Positions 5,031-6,159 of a stretch of 6,159 nucleotides of DNA are shown piece by piece (the stretch's first letter is position 1; every line of letters begins with the position of its first letter). The stretch comes from Candidatus Cloacimonadota bacterium. Its GTDB lineage: Bacteria; Cloacimonadota; Cloacimonadia; Cloacimonadales; TCS61. The notes beneath the pieces are model-generated. The model was not told where the DNA came from. It worked only from the letters and a program-made list of their open reading frames with translations, and did no database searches. The position numbers were made by a program, and so were the translations under genes. The stretch is from contig JAUVIJ010000123.1 of NCBI GenBank assembly GCA_030592835.1, positions 1 through 6,159 on the forward strand, read 5' to 3'.

Positions 5031-5633
5031 CTATTTCATCAGTCCCAGCCAGTCACCTACCAGGAACTGGATCCTTCCGATCAGAAGTGAGATACGAGCC
5101 ATGACGGTATAACCGAAGGATGCTCCAAATCCTACCATCATGAACCAGACGCCGACGTTAGTGACCTTTCCATAAATTCCCTTATGTTCTTTAGAGAAGA
5201 AGAAGTAAAGAAGAATTGTCACGGTTCCGATAAAGATCAGGGCTGTGTTGATATTATCGATTGGTAACATGGCGCTTCTCATCTGGACAAGAACCGATCC
5301 ATGCAAGGACATGGGAACTCCCATACCTACGATCGCCATACTGAAGACGATTGGATAACGGGATAACCAGCTCAGATTCTTGGAAAAACGGAATATATAC
5401 AGGGAACCCATCAGAGCAGGGATCAGGATCAGAAAATTATGTTCTACAAAGATCGGTCTATAAACGAAAGGTATAAAGGCGTTTTCATAGACAAGGGGAA
5501 TTGCATATCCCATGGAAACACCAACGAACAGGGCTTCTGCAAACTTGTAGAAAGGATTATCTTTGTACAAGAAAGAGAAAATGCACATAGTTAAAAATGC
5601 TGCAATTAAGTTACTTATAGCTTCAAATGACAT
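5031..5633 (-). CDS. Unrecognised polytopic inner-membrane protein
   Basis: Seen: 200 residues with at least six hydrophobic segments (about 5-23, 31-50, 66-82, 93-108, 128-147, 158-177) and a last, partly amphipathic hydrophobic stretch (178-198). Positive residues in loops (Arg82, Lys85, Arg92; Lys148, Lys151, Lys156) suggest cytoplasmic turns after segments 3 and 5. No transporter signature, metal-binding cluster or catalytic motif is recognisable; Gly-rich patches (GMGVPMSLHG at 103-112 and VGFGASFGY at 167-175) may be helix-packing or functional sites. The start is ATG with AAGGAGG (5645-5639) 5 nt upstream. It lies 14 nt after the preceding gene's stop, so the two are co-translated in one operon, and a strong terminator follows. 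Inference: it forms a membrane complex with the upstream protein. I cannot name the family or a function. Confidence 0.85.
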   Translation of the reverse strand: MSFEAISNLIAAFLTMCIFSFLYKDNPFYKFAEALFVGVSMGYAIPLVYENAFIPFVYRPIFVEHNFLILIPALMGSLYIFRFSKNLSWLSRYPIVFSMAIVGMGVPMSLHGSVLVQMRSAMLPIDNINTALIFIGTVTILLYFFFSKEHKGIYGKVTNVGVWFMMVGFGASFGYTVMARISLLIGRIQFLVGDWLGLMK

Positions 5634-5647
5634 ATTTTCCTCCTTCC

Positions 5648-6159
5648 CTATTCGCTATATTTTTTCTTTTTCCGGGAGACGAAGAACCCAATATTTCCCA
5701 GGATAATGAATACTATTATCATCATATGTGCCACAGTCTGAGCATTCATGCCGATTCTGGCAGTCTTATATTTTCGATTTTCAATATCAGATAATTTGAT
5801 CCAGGAATTCTTGATCACCTCTTTACTGAATTCTCTGGGATCAGGATTTCCGAATTCATCTTTATGGGTAGCAAAAATATCTACCAGTTTTTCGTATTCG
5901 GCAGCTCCTTTTAATCCGCTCAACATTCCTACCAGTTGTCCTGTTTGCAGGTAGGGGTAATTATCTGCAGCCATTACAGCAGTGATTCCGGCAGCTACAT
6001 TAGCGCCGAAACGAGCCCGGGCGTATATAATCCATGTATAAACAGCGGCAGAGGCAGCGAAATCGATCACAAGATTCATTTCATTGTAATTCTTGATCTC
6101 TTTCATGATCGGCAGGTTCTCGATCTTTCTACCCTGATCATCTATTTCCACTGCTTCGA
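5648..6159 (-). CDS. Unrecognised membrane-anchored protein (C-terminal part; 5' end beyond the window)
   Basis: Seen: the frame is open through the right edge. The only early start-like codon is a GTG at 6151 without a visible ribosome-binding site, and the codons before it (…E-A) continue in frame, so the gene most likely starts outside the window. Counting from that GTG as residue 1, there is a hydrophobic, Ala-rich region (27-62, containing YTWIIYARARFGANVAAG), a motif-like stretch ADNYPYLQTGQLVGMLSGLK (62-81), a charged segment (84-130), one clear transmembrane helix (about 139-158) and a RKKKK cluster. That cluster would keep the C-terminus in the cytoplasm by the positive-inside rule. 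The gene is 14 nt upstream of the 200-residue membrane protein, whose ribosome-binding site begins right after this stop. Function unknown; the pairing suggests one membrane assembly. Confidence 0.8.
   Translation of the reverse strand, partial: EAVEIDDQGRKIENLPIMKEIKNYNEMNLVIDFAASAAVYTWIIYARARFGANVAAGITAVMAADNYPYLQTGQLVGMLSGLKGAAEYEKLVDIFATHKDEFGNPDPREFSKEVIKNSWIKLSDIENRKYKTARIGMNAQTVAHMMIIVFIILGNIGFFVSRKKKKYSE

Noticed and set aside
5073..5082. CCTTCCGATC, the same ten bases as in the arm of the hairpin element
   Set aside because: It lies inside the 200-residue membrane gene, has no complementary arm nearby, and is explained by the codons; a chance match.
1..6159. CRISPR array, transposase, phage or defence genes
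   Set aside because: No regularly spaced repeats with unique spacers and no motifs of such proteins were seen in any frame.

Overview
The window looks like a piece of chromosome from an AT-rich, Gram-negative-type (diderm), probably anaerobic bacterium. The clues are a lipoprotein with a clear lipobox, several strong AGGAGG ribosome-binding sites, and a ferredoxin-rich flavoprotein dehydrogenase of the kind used in anaerobic amino-acid catabolism. A candidate phylum such as Cloacimonadota would fit, but that is a guess from general character; no marker gene is present.

Layout, left to right. (1) Positions 1-2221, minus strand: a two-gene operon for an HcnABC / sarcosine-oxidase / proline-dehydrogenase-like complex. 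A 694-residue alpha-type subunit carries three kinds of iron-sulfur module plus FAD and NAD-type nucleotide-binding folds. It overlaps by 8 nt the start of a DAO-family FAD beta-type subunit, which runs off the left edge. (2) 2386-2799, minus: a small lipoprotein. (3) 2800-3386: a 587-nt non-coding region between divergent genes, containing several hairpins and one copy of a ~55-nt inverted-repeat element. (4) 3387-4163, plus: a TrmH/SpoU-family RNA 2'-O-ribose methyltransferase with an unrecognised N-terminal region. (5) 4164-4708: a 545-nt non-coding region between convergent genes, with a 12-bp stem hairpin just past the methyltransferase stop, a purine-rich tract, and a second, inverted copy of the same ~55-nt element. 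(6) 4709-4969, minus: an 86-residue unrecognised protein whose ribosome-binding site directly abuts the U-tract of an intrinsic terminator. (7) 5031-6159, minus: an operon of two unrecognised membrane proteins, the first one cut by the right edge.

The dehydrogenase pair is the only set of genes whose joint function can be read: beta oxidises an amine or imino-acid substrate, and alpha passes the electrons through FAD and Fe-S clusters to a carrier. The most interesting non-coding signal is the pair of ~55-nt elements on either side of the methyltransferase gene. They are in opposite orientation, their arms are almost identical, and they show a compensatory base-pair change. Nothing here clearly constitutes a new defence or mobile system; the two membrane proteins are the main genes of unknown role.
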